Origin: Actinomadura sp. J1-007
GTDB lineage: Bacteria > Actinomycetota > Actinomycetes > Streptosporangiales > Streptosporangiaceae
Reading direction: 5' to 3'
NCBI RefSeq assembly: GCF_009793335.1
Contig: NZ_WING01000003.1
Span: 1 to 64,000 of the forward strand
DNA: 64,000 nucleotides
In this document: positions 52,388 through 60,866 of the stretch, one piece after another
How positions within the stretch are numbered: the stretch's first letter is position 1
How the letters are laid out: each line of letters begins with the position of its first letter
Notes under the pieces: generated by a model
What the model was told of the DNA's origin: nothing
The model's input: only the letters and a program-made list of their open reading frames with translations
Database searches by the model: none
Translations under genes and position numbers: made by a program

Positions 52388-52431
52388 TCCACCATATAGT
52401 CACGATCATGGATAGTCAAGATTCGTGACTA
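52388..52431 (-). promoter_or_regulatory. Promoter and operator of the AHSA1 gene
   Basis: On the minus strand TTGACT and TATGGT are 17 bases apart. TAGTCACGA (52397-52405) and TCGTGACTA (52423-52431) are perfect 9-base inverted arms flanking it, and TAGTCA occurs again at 52413. A repressor of ArsR or GntR type is likely but not encoded nearby. Confidence 0.6.
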
Positions 52432-52455
52432 AATGCCCGGACGCCGGGCCCGGAC

Positions 52456-53397
52456 TCAGCGGCTCACGGCGGTCTCCCGGTCCACATGCGACAGCTTCTC
52501 GGGGTTGCGGACATGGTAGAAGCCGGTGACGTAGCCGTTGTCGACGCGCACGGCCACCACGCCGTCGATCTCCCCGTTGATCCGGACGAGCAGCCCCGGA
52601 CCGCCGTTGACCTGTACCTGCTCGACCTTCCTCTCGGCGTCGCGGTTCCACCAGCCGACGGCCAGCAGGCGGGCCACCTTGTCCGCGCCCACGATGGGCT
52701 GCAACAGGGCGTGCTTGACTCCGCCGCCGTCGCTCAGTGCGACGACGTCCGGCGCGAGGATGTCGAGCAGATCCTGCAACTCGCCGGTCTCGACCGCGGT
52801 CTGGAACGCTTTGAGTGCGGCTCGGGATTCGTCCGGGGACACCGCTCCACGTGGACGGCGGGCGGCGACATGGGCCCGCGCCCGGTGCGCGATCTGCCGC
52901 ACCGCCGCAGGCGACTTGTCCACCGCACCCGCGATCTCCTCATACTCCACACCGAAAACCTCACGCAACACGAACACCGCCCGCTCCACCGGCGCAAGCG
53001 TCTCCAACACCAACAACATCGCCAACGACACACTCTCCGCCAACTCCACATCCTCCGCCACATCAGGCGCCGTCAACAACGGCTCAGGCAACCAGGGGCC
53101 GACGTAGGACTCCTTGCGGCGGCCGAGCGCACGAAGCCGGTCCAGCGCCTGCCGAGTGGTGATCCGCACCAGATAGGCGCGCCGCTCCCGCACCGTGGCC
53201 AGGTCGACGCCCACCCACCGCAACCAGGTCTCCTGCAAGACGTCCTCGGCATCCGCCGCCGAACCGAGCATCTCGTAAGCAACGGTGAACAGCAGATTGC
53301 GATGCGCGACGAACACCTCGGTGGCGGAATCCACCGAGTCCGTCCGATCATCGAGCGACTTTGCCGTGTCCGCGCTTCGTTCGCTGCGATGACTCAT
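52456..53397 (-). CDS. ECF41-type (SigJ-like) RNA polymerase sigma factor, copy 2
   Basis: A 313-residue paralogue of 50865-51794: same region 2 (AHRNLLFTVAYEMLGSAADA), identical region 4 and a diverged C-terminal SnoaL-like domain (VALSDGGGVKHALLQPIVGA) ending NPEKLSHVDRETAVSR. ATG 53397 after GCAGGAG. Divergent from the NmrA-like gene at 53585, its expected target, and behind a CGTCACA-N16-CGTC promoter. Because the DNA-binding region is identical to copy 1, both should recognise the same four promoters, whereas their regulatory C-termini differ, so they probably sense different signals. Confidence 0.93.
   Translation of the reverse strand: MSHRSERSADTAKSLDDRTDSVDSATEVFVAHRNLLFTVAYEMLGSAADAEDVLQETWLRWVGVDLATVRERRAYLVRITTRQALDRLRALGRRKESYVGPWLPEPLLTAPDVAEDVELAESVSLAMLLVLETLAPVERAVFVLREVFGVEYEEIAGAVDKSPAAVRQIAHRARAHVAARRPRGAVSPDESRAALKAFQTAVETGELQDLLDILAPDVVALSDGGGVKHALLQPIVGADKVARLLAVGWWNRDAERKVEQVQVNGGPGLLVRINGEIDGVVAVRVDNGYVTGFYHVRNPEKLSHVDRETAVSR
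52801..53124 (-). repeat. 324-bp perfect inverted repeat, right copy
   Basis: Reverse complement of 51126-51449 without a mismatch by eye. The identity ends sharply on both sides within codons, while flanking parts of the genes differ. Confidence 0.92.
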
Positions 53398-53441
53398 GCC
53401 TGGCTCCTGCCCGTTCTTTCTCAGCTCTTCCACACGCACGA

Positions 53442-53468
53442 GACGTCGCGGTCCAGCGCTTTGTGACG
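53442..53468 (-). promoter_or_regulatory. ECF41-type promoter of sigma copy 2
   Basis: Minus strand CGTCACA, 16 bases, CGTC: perfect -10, one mismatch at -35, 45 bases before the sigma start. Confidence 0.75.
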
Positions 53469-53502
53469 CCCGAGGCCGGTGGCCCACGTCACACGACCGC
53501 GC

Positions 53503-53529
53503 TGTCACAGGGGGCGGGGCGCCGTCGTC
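53503..53529 (+). promoter_or_regulatory. ECF41-type promoter of the NmrA-like gene
   Basis: TGTCACA, 16 bases, CGTC: exact ECF41 consensus, 55 bases before the start of the NmrA-like gene. Confidence 0.8.
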
Positions 53530-53584
53530 TCGTGGTCGTCAGAAGCCGAGTGAGAGCCGTTCGACATCCAGAAAGGTCTGCAAC

Positions 53585-54361
53585 ATGAGCATCAGTAAGT
53601 TCGCGGTGGCGGGAGCGACCGGGCGGCTGGGACGCCACGTCGTGGACGTTCTCGCCGAACGGGGGCACCAGGTCGTTCCGATGTCCCGGGCCACCGGCGT
53701 GGACATCATCACCCGCGAGGGCCTGGCCGAGGCGCTCGCCGGGGTCGATGTCATCATCGACGCCGCGTCGTGGCACGGCTCCGATCAGGAGGCCGCCACG
53801 GAGTTCTTCCGCACGGCGACGCGCAATCTGCACGAGTTCGGTGAGAAGGCGGGAGTCGGCCGGATCGTCGCCGTGTCCATCATCGGCGCCGACAAGGCCA
53901 CCGCCGGTTTCATCGCCTCCCAGCAGGTGCACGAGGAGGCGAACCTGTCCGGCCCCCTGCCCGCCCGCATTCTCCGGGCAGCGCAGTTCCACGAATTCGT
54001 CGGCCAGCTCCTGGACTGGCAGCAGGGCGACGTCGCCTACATCCCGGCCGTGCCGACGCAACTCGTGGCCTGCCGCACCGTGGCCGAGGAACTGGCCGAC
54101 CTGGCCACCGCCGCCGACGCGCCCGACGCGCCCGACCGACCCGCTCCCGGAACACCGATCCCCGAGATCGCCGGACCGCGCAAGGAGACCATGGTCGAGG
54201 CGGCCAGACTCCTCGGTGCCCGCCGGGGCGTCAAGGTCGTCGGCATCGACAACCCCGACATCCCCGATGCCGAGATCGCGGCCGACGGCGCGTTCCTGCC
54301 CGGCCCGCACGCCAAGCTCGCCGGCCCCACTTTCCAGGAATGGCTCGAAACCCAGCCCTGA
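53585..54361 (+). CDS. NmrA-like NAD(P)H-binding oxidoreductase, probable ECF41 target
   Basis: A 258-residue atypical SDR: FAVAGATGRLGRHVVDVLAE binds NAD(P)H; the middle ATRNLHEFGEKAGVGRIVAV SI-type segment and the C-terminal EPAGP-like domain (TPIPEIAGPRKETMVEAARL) match the SDR_a5/NmrA group linked to ECF41 sigmas. ATG 53585 with AAAGG upstream at about 53573. It has the exact ECF41 promoter and is divergent from sigma copy 2. Likely a quinone reductase or redox-sensing protein in a stress response. Confidence 0.9.
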   Translation: MSISKFAVAGATGRLGRHVVDVLAERGHQVVPMSRATGVDIITREGLAEALAGVDVIIDAASWHGSDQEAATEFFRTATRNLHEFGEKAGVGRIVAVSIIGADKATAGFIASQQVHEEANLSGPLPARILRAAQFHEFVGQLLDWQQGDVAYIPAVPTQLVACRTVAEELADLATAADAPDAPDRPAPGTPIPEIAGPRKETMVEAARLLGARRGVKVVGIDNPDIPDAEIAADGAFLPGPHAKLAGPTFQEWLETQP

Positions 54362-54430
54362 CGGCACCAACGTGGGTGCCGATCACCCGCCCGCCGATCC
54401 CGCCGTCTGACAGATGGGCCGCGGTGCGTG

Positions 54431-55204
54431 TCAGTCGGCGCGGATCAGGACGAGCGAGCCGTTCAGGTACGGCTGATGGCGTAGGTGGCCGTGCCGTTCG
54501 TCCCAGGCGCCGGAGGCCAGGTCCTGCCTCAGGTGCTCGGCGTATCGGCGGGCCGCCTCCGGTTCGACGAAGCTCCATGCCGAGCAGGACTGGCGGGCGG
54601 CCGGGTCGAGCAGGCGCTCGGGACGGGCGTAGTACGCCTCGTTGAACCCGTCGACGCAGTCGGCGGGGATCGGCACCGTGGTGACCGCGCAGCGTCCGCC
54701 CAGGGTTCCGGTGATGTCGCGGATCGGCGGGTAGCGCCGGGCCTCGGTGTCGAGCACCCGCGGTGCGTACTCGTACAGCCAGAAGTCGCGGACCCGGTCC
54801 GGGTCGCAGGTGAGGATGACGACCGGGCCGCGTGCGACCCGCCGCATCTCCAGCAGCCCGGCCTTCAGGTCGCTCCACTGGTGCACGCTGAAGGTGGCCA
54901 TCGCGGCGTCGAAGGCGTCATCGCCGAACGGCAGATGCTCAGCGACCGCGTCGACCGCCTCGGCGAGGTGCGCCGGCCGCTGGGCCCGCATGGACGCCGA
55001 CGGTTCCACCGGGGTGACCTCGAATGCCGCCGACTCATAGGATCCGGCGCCGGCGCCCACGTTGACCACAGTGCGCGCACCGGCCAGCGCTTCCTCGATG
55101 AGGGCGGCGATACGCGGTTCCGGCCGCCGGTAGGCGGCGTACGCGCCGCCGATCGTGCCGTAGTCCGCGTCACCCGCGCTGCCGTCTGCCCTACGCCGTG
55201 TCAT
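54431..55204 (-). CDS. Class I SAM-dependent methyltransferase
   Basis: A 257-residue methyltransferase of the Methyltransf_11/UbiE-like type: VVNVGAGAGSYESA is motif I (Rossmann Gly-rich loop), VTPVEPSASMR the acidic-loop region, LPFGDDAFDAAMATFSVHQW motif III/IV. Substrate unknown; no biosynthetic partner adjacent. ATG 55204 follows GAAGGGAG. Stands alone between the NmrA gene (convergent) and the divergent GntR gene, 192 bases away. Confidence 0.88.
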   Translation of the reverse strand: MTRRRADGSAGDADYGTIGGAYAAYRRPEPRIAALIEEALAGARTVVNVGAGAGSYESAAFEVTPVEPSASMRAQRPAHLAEAVDAVAEHLPFGDDAFDAAMATFSVHQWSDLKAGLLEMRRVARGPVVILTCDPDRVRDFWLYEYAPRVLDTEARRYPPIRDITGTLGGRCAVTTVPIPADCVDGFNEAYYARPERLLDPAARQSCSAWSFVEPEAARRYAEHLRQDLASGAWDERHGHLRHQPYLNGSLVLIRAD

Positions 55205-55357
55205 GAGGCTCCCTTCAATCAGTCCAGCACCTGCACGGCATGCTCACCGGACACCTCGTTCGGATGGAACGGCGGGAACGGGCCCCTGGTCTGAGGCCGT
55301 CCCCGCGTCCGCCGCCTCCCGACGTGCCTTCGGGCTTACGCGGGCACACATTATCCT

Positions 55358-55370
55358 AATGTCCAACATT
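55358..55370. promoter_or_regulatory. Candidate GntR operator
   Basis: AATGTCCAACATT, 5-base arms around CCA, in an AT-rich stretch 26 bases before the GntR start. Small palindromes of this form are typical FadR/GntR sites. Confidence 0.55.
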
Positions 55371-55396
55371 TGGCCCTTTCGTGTTAGCATCGCTCC

Positions 55397-56107
55397 GTGG
55401 CGAGGATCGAGAGCAACATTCCCCTGGCCGCGCGAGTCGCGGAGCAGTTGCGTCAGCGGATCGGCTCCGGCGAGTTCACCGTCGGGACGAAGCTGCCAAC
55501 CGAACTTCAGCTCGCCCAGGAACTCGGCGTCAGCCGCAACAGCGTTCGTGAGGGCATTCGAGCCTTGGTGCACGCCGGCATGCTGCGCGCGCGTGCCGGC
55601 GACGGCACGTACGTCACCGCCTCTGACGCCCTGGCTCCCGCTCTGCGGCGTCGAGCCACCACCGAACGGGCGGTTCACGTCGAAGAGGTCCGCCGCCTCC
55701 TCGAACGCGAGGGCGCGCGACTGGCCGCGCTGCGCGCGACTCCGGAGCAACGTGTCGCCCTTCGCGAGGCGCACACCGCACGTCTGAAGGCCAAGTCGGG
55801 CGCCGAATACATGGAAGCCGACCTGACGTTCCACCACGTCCTGATGGAGGCTTCGGGCAATCCGCTCCTGTGCGACCTCTACCGGGGCACCGGGGGCATC
55901 GAGGAGAGCGTCCACCGCGTCACCCCCGCGGACGCCACCTACGAGCAGTTCGCCCGGCGGCGGGGTGAACTGGACGCCGCCCACGAAGCGGTCGTGGCCG
56001 CGGTGGAAGCCGGGAACGACGAGGCCGCCGCGCAAGCGGCGCTGCGGTCGGTGCTCCTGTCCGAAGAGCTGCCCAGCGTCGAGCCCCCTCCCGAGACGCC
56101 CCGATGA
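55397..56107 (+). CDS. GntR-family (FadR/FCD) regulator
   Basis: A 236-residue regulator: winged helix at residues 8-70 (AARVAEQLRQRIGSGEFTVG, LAQELGVSRNSVREGIRALV, HAGMLRARAGDGTYV) and an FCD all-helical ligand domain with the metal-binding E/H residues (MEADLTFHHVLMEASGNPLL). GTG 55397 is the start. Its stop overlaps the start of the CynX-type transporter (ATGA), so it probably regulates that import/export operon in response to a carboxylic acid. Confidence 0.92.
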   Translation: MARIESNIPLAARVAEQLRQRIGSGEFTVGTKLPTELQLAQELGVSRNSVREGIRALVHAGMLRARAGDGTYVTASDALAPALRRRATTERAVHVEEVRRLLEREGARLAALRATPEQRVALREAHTARLKAKSGAEYMEADLTFHHVLMEASGNPLLCDLYRGTGGIEESVHRVTPADATYEQFARRRGELDAAHEAVVAAVEAGNDEAAAQAALRSVLLSEELPSVEPPPETPR

Positions 56108-57323
56108 GCACGTCCGCCCTGGCGTCCCGCACGGCGCTCGCGCGCCGGCGGGCGTTCGCGCTCTTCGGCGTCCTCTTGGTCGCCGCCAACCTTCGAGCGC
56201 CGCTCACCTCCGTCGGACCGGTCGTGAACGACGTCCGGGACGATCTCCGGCTCTCAGCGTTCTCGGTGTCGGCGCTCACCAGCGTCCCGCTGCTCGCCTT
56301 CGCGCTCGTCTCACCCGTCGCGCCGTCGGTCGCCAAGCGGCTGGGGCTCGAACGCACACTGGCAGGAGCCGTCCTGCTCCTGGCCATCGGCACCGTCATC
56401 CGCTCGCTTCAGCCCGGCTGGCTCCTGTGGTGGGGCACCGCCATGGTCGGTGCCGCCATCGCCGTGCTCAACGTGGCTCTGCCCTCGCTGGTCAAGCGGG
56501 ACTTCCCGACTCGGATCGGCCCCATCACAGGCGCGTACTCCGCGGTGCAGTCCTGTCTCGCCGCAGGCGCCGCCGGCCTCGCCGCACCGATCGCCACGCA
56601 TACGGAAGCAGGCTGGCGACTCGCCATCGGCGTCTGGGCCGTCCTCGCCGCCGTGGCGTTCCTCGGCTTCGTCCCGCTCCTGCTCCGCCCGGGACTCGCG
56701 GCCGAACCGCCGGCCCCGCGGCCGGAGCGCGACCGCCGGGCAAGCCCCTGGCGTAGCGCCATCGGGTGGCAGGTCACGATCGCCATGGGGTTGCAGTCGA
56801 TGTTCTTCTATGTGCTTCTGGCCTGGTTGTCGCCCATAGAACAGGCGGCCGGAGCCTCCCCCGTCGAAGCCGGCCTCCACCAGTCGTTCCTCAACTTCGG
56901 CAGCTTGGCCGGAAGCCTGGTCTGCTCGTGGCTCCTCCACCGGCTGCGGGACCAGCGACCCATCGCGATCAGCGGCGGCGCTCTCATGCTCGCCTCGATC
57001 CTCGGTCTGGTGGGCGCACCGCAACTGGGCTGGATATGGTCATGGGCCGCCGGTCTGGCCAGCGGCGTCAACCTCGTGCTCGCGCTCTCCCTCTTCGGGC
57101 TCCGGACGCGAGACCATCACTCCGCCGCGGCGCTCTCGGGAATGGCCCAATGCCTTGGATACGCCGTGGCCGCCCTCGGGCCCCCGCGATCGGCCTGCTG
57201 CATGACATGACCCATGACTGGACGGCCCCTCTGCTCATCCTCGGCGTCGTCACCTGCTGCCAACTGGTCGTCGGAACGCTCGCGTCGCGCCCCCGACTCA
57301 TCGGCCCGCCAACCCCGGCCTGA
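56104..57323 (+). CDS. CynX/NimT-type MFS transporter, one frameshift near the end
   Basis: About 406 residues with 12 TM helices: FGVLLVAANLRAPLTSVGPV, SVSALTSVPLLAFALVSPVA and VKRDFPTRIGPITGAYSAVQ. The frame slips at about 57180, where a C of GGGCCCCC is missing, and the last helices continue AIGLLHDMTHDWTAPLLILG to a stop at 57323. Cotranslated with the GntR regulator. Paralogue of 44935-46203, the two sharing sequence in helices 1-5. Confidence 0.85.
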
Positions 57324-57376
57324 GCCGAAGCGCAGCGAGGTACTTGATCAGAACCGGCGCCCCGTGTGGCAGGGGC

Positions 57377-57415
57377 GTAGACATTGTCTACAACTCAGTG
57401 GTAGACAATGTCTAT
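57377..57415. promoter_or_regulatory. Two tandem TetR operators
   Basis: GTAGACATTGTCTAC (57377-57391) has perfect 7-base arms around one base. GTAGACAATGTCTAT (57401-57415) has arms with one mismatch. Centres are 24 bases apart and the second covers the ATG of the tetR gene. Two copies of one palindrome point to cooperative repression. Confidence 0.82.
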
Positions 57416-58085
57416 GGAGACTGAGGGGTCGCTTCGGGAACGGCTGGTGGACGTCGGGGTGGAGCTCGTCCTGACCGAGGGCGTCGCGGCGCTCGGGCTG
57501 CGGGAGATCGCCCGCCGGGCGGGGGTCTCGCATGGCGCGCCGCGCCGGTACTTCCCCTCGCACCAGGCGCTGCTGTCGGCGATCGCCCGGCGCGGCTTCG
57601 CTGACCTTGCCGAACGTTCCGCCGAGGCCCTGGACGGGGCGCGGTCGCCGCGGGCGCGGTTGCGCGCGCTGGCCTGCGCGTACGTGCGGTACGCGCAGGA
57701 CCGGCCCGGCATGTTCGAGTTGATGTTCCGGCACGACCTGCTGCGCGGACAGGAACGGGCGGCGGGCCGGACCCCGTTGCGGGAGGCGAGCCTGCCGCTG
57801 TTCAGGCGGGTCACCGAACTCGTCGCCCGGCATCAGGAGGAGAACGGGGCGCGCCGAGGCGTTCCCGCCGAGACGACCGCGGTCGCGCTGTGGAGCAACG
57901 TGCACGGCCTCACCCAGCTCTGGAGCTGGGGCAGCATCGGGCTGGCGCTGGGCACGGACGATTCGCCGCGTTCCGCCGACGGGCCCGGCGGACCCGACGC
58001 GCCCGACAGGCCCGAGTCGTTCGACCAGCTCGACCGGCTCCTCGATGCGGTCCTCGACGCGCACCTGGGCGAAGTGGGCGCGTGA
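57408..58085 (+). CDS. TetR/AcrR-family regulator of the downstream MFS pump
   Basis: A 225-residue regulator: SLRERLVDVGVELVLTEGVA, LGLREIARRAGVSHGAPRRY is the helix-turn-helix with the TetR SHGAPRRYF variant; the C-terminal WHG-like domain (ALWSNVHGLTQLWSWGSIGL) binds the ligand. ATG 57408 or 57414; both lie in the second operator. The stop overlaps the GTG of the DHA2 pump (GTGA), so pump and repressor are one coupled operon controlled by 57377-57415. Confidence 0.92.
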   Translation: MSMETEGSLRERLVDVGVELVLTEGVAALGLREIARRAGVSHGAPRRYFPSHQALLSAIARRGFADLAERSAEALDGARSPRARLRALACAYVRYAQDRPGMFELMFRHDLLRGQERAAGRTPLREASLPLFRRVTELVARHQEENGARRGVPAETTAVALWSNVHGLTQLWSWGSIGLALGTDDSPRSADGPGGPDAPDRPESFDQLDRLLDAVLDAHLGEVGA

Positions 58086-59557
58086 GCGGGACGGAGCGGC
58101 GGCGGCGCCTGGCCCTGCTGGTCAGCGCGGCGGGCGCGATGCTCGTCGCGCTGGACGGAACGGTCCTGATGGTCGCGCAGCCGAGCGTCCGGGAGGATCT
58201 CGGCGCGAGCGTGGCGCAGATGCAGTGGACCAGCACCGGGTACCTGCTGGCCGTGGCCGCGCTGCTGGTCATCGCCGGACGCCTGGGCGACCGGTACGGC
58301 CACCGGCGGCTGCTGGTGTGCGGCCTGGCCGGTTTCGCGGCCTCCTCGGCCGGGATCGCGTTCGCGCCGGGGATCGGCTGGGTCATCGCCCTGCGCGTGG
58401 TGCAGGGCGTGTTCGGGGCCCTGCTGCAACCGGCGACGCTGGCGTTGCTGCGCCTGGCCTACCCGGCCGACCGGCTGGGGAGCGCCGTGGCCGTACGCAC
58501 CAGCGCCATCGGGGTGGCGGGCGCGGCCGGGCCGCTGCTCGGCGGGGTCCTGGTGGCGCAGTCGGGCTGGCGCGGCGTCTTCGCGATCAACGTGCCCGTC
58601 GCGCTGGCGATCGCCGCGGTGGCCGTGGCGGTGCGCGTGCCCGCGCCGGCGCGCCGCGCGGCGCAGCGGCTCAACGCCACGGGCGCGGTACTGGTCGCGG
58701 CCGTTCTCGCGATCGGGGTCCACACCCTGGTCGGCGTACCGGCGCACGGCTGGACGGGACGGCCGACGCTCGCGGGCCTGGCCTTTACGGCGGGCGGCGC
58801 GGCGTTCCTGATCGTCCACGAACGCCGGGCCGCGCATCCGATCGTGCCGCCCGCCGTCGCACGTCCGGCCCCGGTGACGGCGGCCATGGCGATCCTGCTC
58901 GTCACCACGGGCGGCATGTTCGGCGCGCTGTTCGTCGTCAGCTTCCTGCTCCAGGACGCGCTCGGGCTGGGCCCGCTGGCCGCGGCGCTGCACGTCCTCC
59001 CGCTGACCGTGTTCATGGTGCTGGGCGCGCCGGCCACGGGCATGGCGCTGCGCCGGTACGGGCCGCGCCGCACCGCCGCGACCGGCTCGGTCCTGGTCGT
59101 TCTCGGAATCCTCGGCATGTGCGGCCTCCCCTCCGCCGACGCGTCCGCCGGCGTCCCGACCGCCGTCTGGGGTGCGACGAGCGCGGCGTTCGCGCTGCTG
59201 GGCGTCGGCTTCGCCGCCGTGATGGTCACCGCCACCGGCACGGTCGTCGGCGACGCGCCGGCGGGGTACGCGGGGGCCGTCGGCGGGCTCAAGCAGACCG
59301 CCGTGAACATCGGTCCGACGCTCGGCATCGCGGTCGCCGCGAGCCTGATGCAGACGGCGGGCGCCGGACCGCTCGGAACGCTGTCCGCGTCCGTCCATGC
59401 GTCCCGATCGGCCCTGCTGGCCCTCGCCGTCCTCGCCGCGCTCGGGCTGCTCCCCGCCCTGCTGCTGTCCGCGCGGCCGTCCCCCACCGCACGACGCCCC
59501 GAGCCGGCGGCGTCAACGCCCCTCGGCGAGGCCCCCGGGCGGCGGCCCGCGCCGTGA
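58082..59557 (+). CDS. DHA2-family MFS efflux pump
   Basis: A 491-residue, 14-TM transporter: LLVSAAGAMLVALDGTVLMV, RLGDRYGHRRLLVCGLAGFA (motif A) and VRTSAIGVAGAAGPLLGGVL (motif C). EmrB/QacA-type proton-driven export of drugs. GTG 58082 overlaps the TetR stop. The repressor and twin operators upstream suggest substrate-induced expression. Convergent with the glycosyltransferase 19 bases downstream. Confidence 0.92.
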   Translation: MSGTERRRRLALLVSAAGAMLVALDGTVLMVAQPSVREDLGASVAQMQWTSTGYLLAVAALLVIAGRLGDRYGHRRLLVCGLAGFAASSAGIAFAPGIGWVIALRVVQGVFGALLQPATLALLRLAYPADRLGSAVAVRTSAIGVAGAAGPLLGGVLVAQSGWRGVFAINVPVALAIAAVAVAVRVPAPARRAAQRLNATGAVLVAAVLAIGVHTLVGVPAHGWTGRPTLAGLAFTAGGAAFLIVHERRAAHPIVPPAVARPAPVTAAMAILLVTTGGMFGALFVVSFLLQDALGLGPLAAALHVLPLTVFMVLGAPATGMALRRYGPRRTAATGSVLVVLGILGMCGLPSADASAGVPTAVWGATSAAFALLGVGFAAVMVTATGTVVGDAPAGYAGAVGGLKQTAVNIGPTLGIAVAASLMQTAGAGPLGTLSASVHASRSALLALAVLAALGLLPALLLSARPSPTARRPEPAASTPLGEAPGRRPAP

Positions 59558-59576
59558 ACCGCGCCGGAACCCGCCG

Positions 59577-60866
59577 TCAGCCTTTGCTGATGACCGAGTC
59601 TCCGCGTCCGGCTCGTTCGGCGAGGGCTTCGAGTTCGGCGACCGCGCGGTCGGTGGCCGTCTCGGCGGCGATCTCGTCCGCCAGCCGCCGCGCTTCGCGA
59701 CGGTAGGACGGGTCGTGCAGGACCTTCTCGACCGCGCGGGCGATCGTACGAGGTGAGGCGCCCTTGCCCACGGTGATCCCCGCGCCGGCGAGGTCGACGC
59801 GCCGCGCCACCTCGCCCTGGTCCCGTCCCAACGGCATGCAGACCAGGGGAACGCCCGCGGCCAGGGACTTGACGACCGTTCCGTGGCCGGCGTGCGTGAC
59901 CGTCACCGCGGCGTGGGACAGCGCGGCGCTGTGCGGGGCGGCCGCGGTGACCAGGACGTTGCCGGGCGCGGGGACCGTCGCCGGGTCCACGGCCGGGCCG
60001 GTGGTCAGCAGCCCGCGCACCGGCAGCGTGCCGAGGGCCTCGGCGATGCGTTGGAGCAACGCGCGCTGGTCCATGAACGTCGAGCTCAGGCTCGCCAGCG
60101 CCAGCGGCGCGTCCCCCTCCGGCAGCTCCAGCTCCCCGACCCAGGCGGGGTCGTCGAGCCGCGGCCCGACGTGGCGAACGTAGGACGGGAAGCGTCGGCT
60201 GGGGTAGTCGAGCGCGCGGGGGGACAGCACGAGGAACCGGTCGACGCGGCCGAACGCGTCCATGACCGAGTCCAGCGGCGCGAGGCCGTTGGCGACACGG
60301 GCGGCGTTGAGCGCGGGCAGTCCCTTGGCCCACGGCTTGGTGGTCAGCGTCGTCAGGACCCGATCGCGCACGCGTCCCAGCGCGCCGGTGGCGGGCTTGA
60401 GGCCCGGACCGAACGGCGGCGCTCCCGGAGTGGCGAACGGATACAGGGTCGTCCCGAGACCGGCGACGGGGATCCCGGCGGCTTCTCCGGCAGTGACCGT
60501 ACCGAGCAGCGAGAAGTCGGTGACCAGCACGTCGGCCGAACGGGCGTGCAGTTCGGCCAGGGTGTCCCGGGCGAAATCGGCCGCGGGCCCGCACACGAGG
60601 CGGTCCCGCAGCCGCGCGAACGCGCCCATCGGCGTGCGGGCCTCGAAGTCCTTGAGGATGTCCTTGACCGGGTCCGTGGTGTCGCCCTGGGGCGCCGTCG
60701 TCCAGGCGACCGGTTCCGCGCCGGTGGCGGCGACCTCGTCGTGCAGCGACCTGTCGGCCAGCACCCGGACGCCGTGGCCCCGTTCGCGCAGCGCGCGGGC
60801 GACCGAGAGGGTCGGCGGCACGGCTCCGCCGCCGGACCAGGTGGCGAACAGGAAATTGCTACTCAT
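59577..60866 (-). CDS. MGT-type glycosyltransferase (UDP-sugar:macrolide/hydrophobic acceptor, GT1)
   Basis: A 429-residue GT-B enzyme: FLFATWSGGGAVPPTLSVAR at the N-terminal acceptor domain and the C-terminal donor motif ALSHAAVTVTHAGHGTVVKS, LVCMPLGRDQGEVARRVDLA, with HAGHGT and PLGRDQ. This is the family that glycosylates macrolides and other drugs, often to inactivate them. ATG 60866; the upstream TetR gene overlaps it by eight bases, so the enzyme is under that repressor, consistent with drug modification. It could instead tailor a secondary metabolite, but no cluster lies here. Confidence 0.88.
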   Translation of the reverse strand: MSSNFLFATWSGGGAVPPTLSVARALRERGHGVRVLADRSLHDEVAATGAEPVAWTTAPQGDTTDPVKDILKDFEARTPMGAFARLRDRLVCGPAADFARDTLAELHARSADVLVTDFSLLGTVTAGEAAGIPVAGLGTTLYPFATPGAPPFGPGLKPATGALGRVRDRVLTTLTTKPWAKGLPALNAARVANGLAPLDSVMDAFGRVDRFLVLSPRALDYPSRRFPSYVRHVGPRLDDPAWVGELELPEGDAPLALASLSSTFMDQRALLQRIAEALGTLPVRGLLTTGPAVDPATVPAPGNVLVTAAAPHSAALSHAAVTVTHAGHGTVVKSLAAGVPLVCMPLGRDQGEVARRVDLAGAGITVGKGASPRTIARAVEKVLHDPSYRREARRLADEIAAETATDRAVAELEALAERAGRGDSVISKG

